Origin: Bagarius yarrelli
Lineage: Eukaryota; Chordata; Actinopteri; Siluriformes; Sisoridae
Assembly: GCA_005784505.1 (NCBI GenBank)
Contig: VCAZ01000134.1
Location: 955,397 to 1,019,396, forward strand
Direction: 5' to 3'
DNA length: 64,000 nt
The notes under the pieces were generated by a model, which had not been told where the DNA came from, made no database searches, and worked only from the letters and a program-made list of their open reading frames with translations. Each line of letters begins with the position of its first letter. Within the stretch, counting starts at the first letter, position 1. This document shows, in pieces, positions 63,301-64,000 of this stretch. The position numbers were made by a program, and so were the translations under genes.

Positions 63301-64000
63301 TAATAGCACCACTATCACTTCGCAATTACAGAAACTATACAAATACACAATACTATAGAAAAACACAATATAACACGGCTTGGCATTACAGAGAGAGAGA
63401 GAGATTTTGGTATTGAGGGTAAAAAAACAATTTTATTAAAGCAAGAAACCCTGTTAAGACAACTCCAAACCTCTACACTACAACCACAGCTGTGCCACAG
63501 ACATCATCTGACCTCTCCTTACGATGTCTAACTTTTCTGGGAAAATCCGCCTTAAAAACAGATTTTCAATGAAGTCAATTTTTCCTCCTTCATCAGCCGT
63601 TGTGGGCGTTAAAAATTAAAATGTACCTGTACAGACGCTTTGTGTAAGTTAAACTTGGCTGTAACAGTTTTACTCTGATCCACTAATTAGAGGACGGAAA
63701 AATGCTGATGTCATTGTGGGACAGTTAGCTGGCTCTGGGAGGCGCATTTGAAATCTGATTGGTTAAAGAAACTGGTTTTAAGCAATTAGCAATCTGCCAC
63801 TTCTAGTATAGTTTAACATACATGGGCAGCACTACTGATTCTGGAGGTCATGGGCAGATTAGTTTAACATGGCAGAACATAAAGGCTGAAATCTCATTGG
63901 CCAAAAAAATCTAACATTCACGTACCGGAAGCAGTGCAACAAGAGAAACGCTACAAAATGAAGAGAATAGACTGTTCGGATTAAATTAATACAATTTAAT
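60374..64000 (+). other. nol4l intron to the right edge
   Basis: No exon found. 61528-61890 is a dispersed repeat (CAAATTTTATTTGTCACATA, CAGTGAAATGTTCC, TGCTTCAGAGCCTGAATGG). A CT run lies at 60807-60840. Several ATTGG boxes cluster at 62750-62845. The rest is AT-rich with nothing else recognisable. Confidence 0.55.

Overview
The window is vertebrate nuclear DNA from a ray-finned (teleost) fish. It has large introns with GT/AG borders, many (CA)n and (TA)n microsatellites, tRNA-derived fish SINEs, L2-type LINE fragments and Tc1-like transposons. The species cannot be told from the sequence; resemblance to zebrafish dnmt3b-type genes with a CH domain makes an otophysan fish plausible, but this is an inference. 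The order mapre1 - dnmt3b - nol4l matches the human 20q11.21 block (NOL4L, COMMD7, DNMT3B, MAPRE1) as I remember it. I could not find COMMD7.

Layout: (1) 104-1182, + strand: a two-exon gene for a small KPWE-motif protein resembling PEX39/C6orf226. (2) 3695-7250, - strand: a complete mapre1 (EB1) gene with seven coding exons and a 5' UTR exon beside a GC-rich promoter that carries an 18-bp perfect palindrome. (3) 10151-25153, - strand: a complete DNMT3B-type DNA methyltransferase gene, 25 coding exons and about 1521 residues by my exon joining, with every splice junction in frame. (4) 25.3-39 kb: gene-poor DNA with a CpG-rich possible promoter near 26.1 kb, repeats, and one unassigned exon-like segment at 38.3-38.4 kb. 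(5) 39955 to the right edge, + strand: the first two coding exons of nol4l, separated by a roughly 20-kb intron full of LINE, SINE, Tc1 and microsatellite sequence; the rest of the gene lies outside.

The most notable object is the methyltransferase. Its N-terminus is an EB1-type calponin-homology (CH) domain encoded by three exons with the same phases as exons 2-4 of the neighbouring mapre1 gene; the middle exon is exactly 146 nt in both. A single 1760-nt exon follows. It encodes a BED-like zinc finger and a degenerate hAT-transposase-like region, and it is spliced in frame on both sides. PWWP, ADD and catalytic methyltransferase domains with intact motifs then follow. The reading is that mapre1 CH exons were duplicated and captured, a transposase-like exon was recruited, and both were joined to a de novo DNA methyltransferase.

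A second oddity is nol4l exon 1. Its recognisable family motifs step through successive reading frames, always as if single bases were missing, while the 32 coding exons of the two minus-strand genes show no such break. This is either a poorly polished patch of assembly or a decaying exon.
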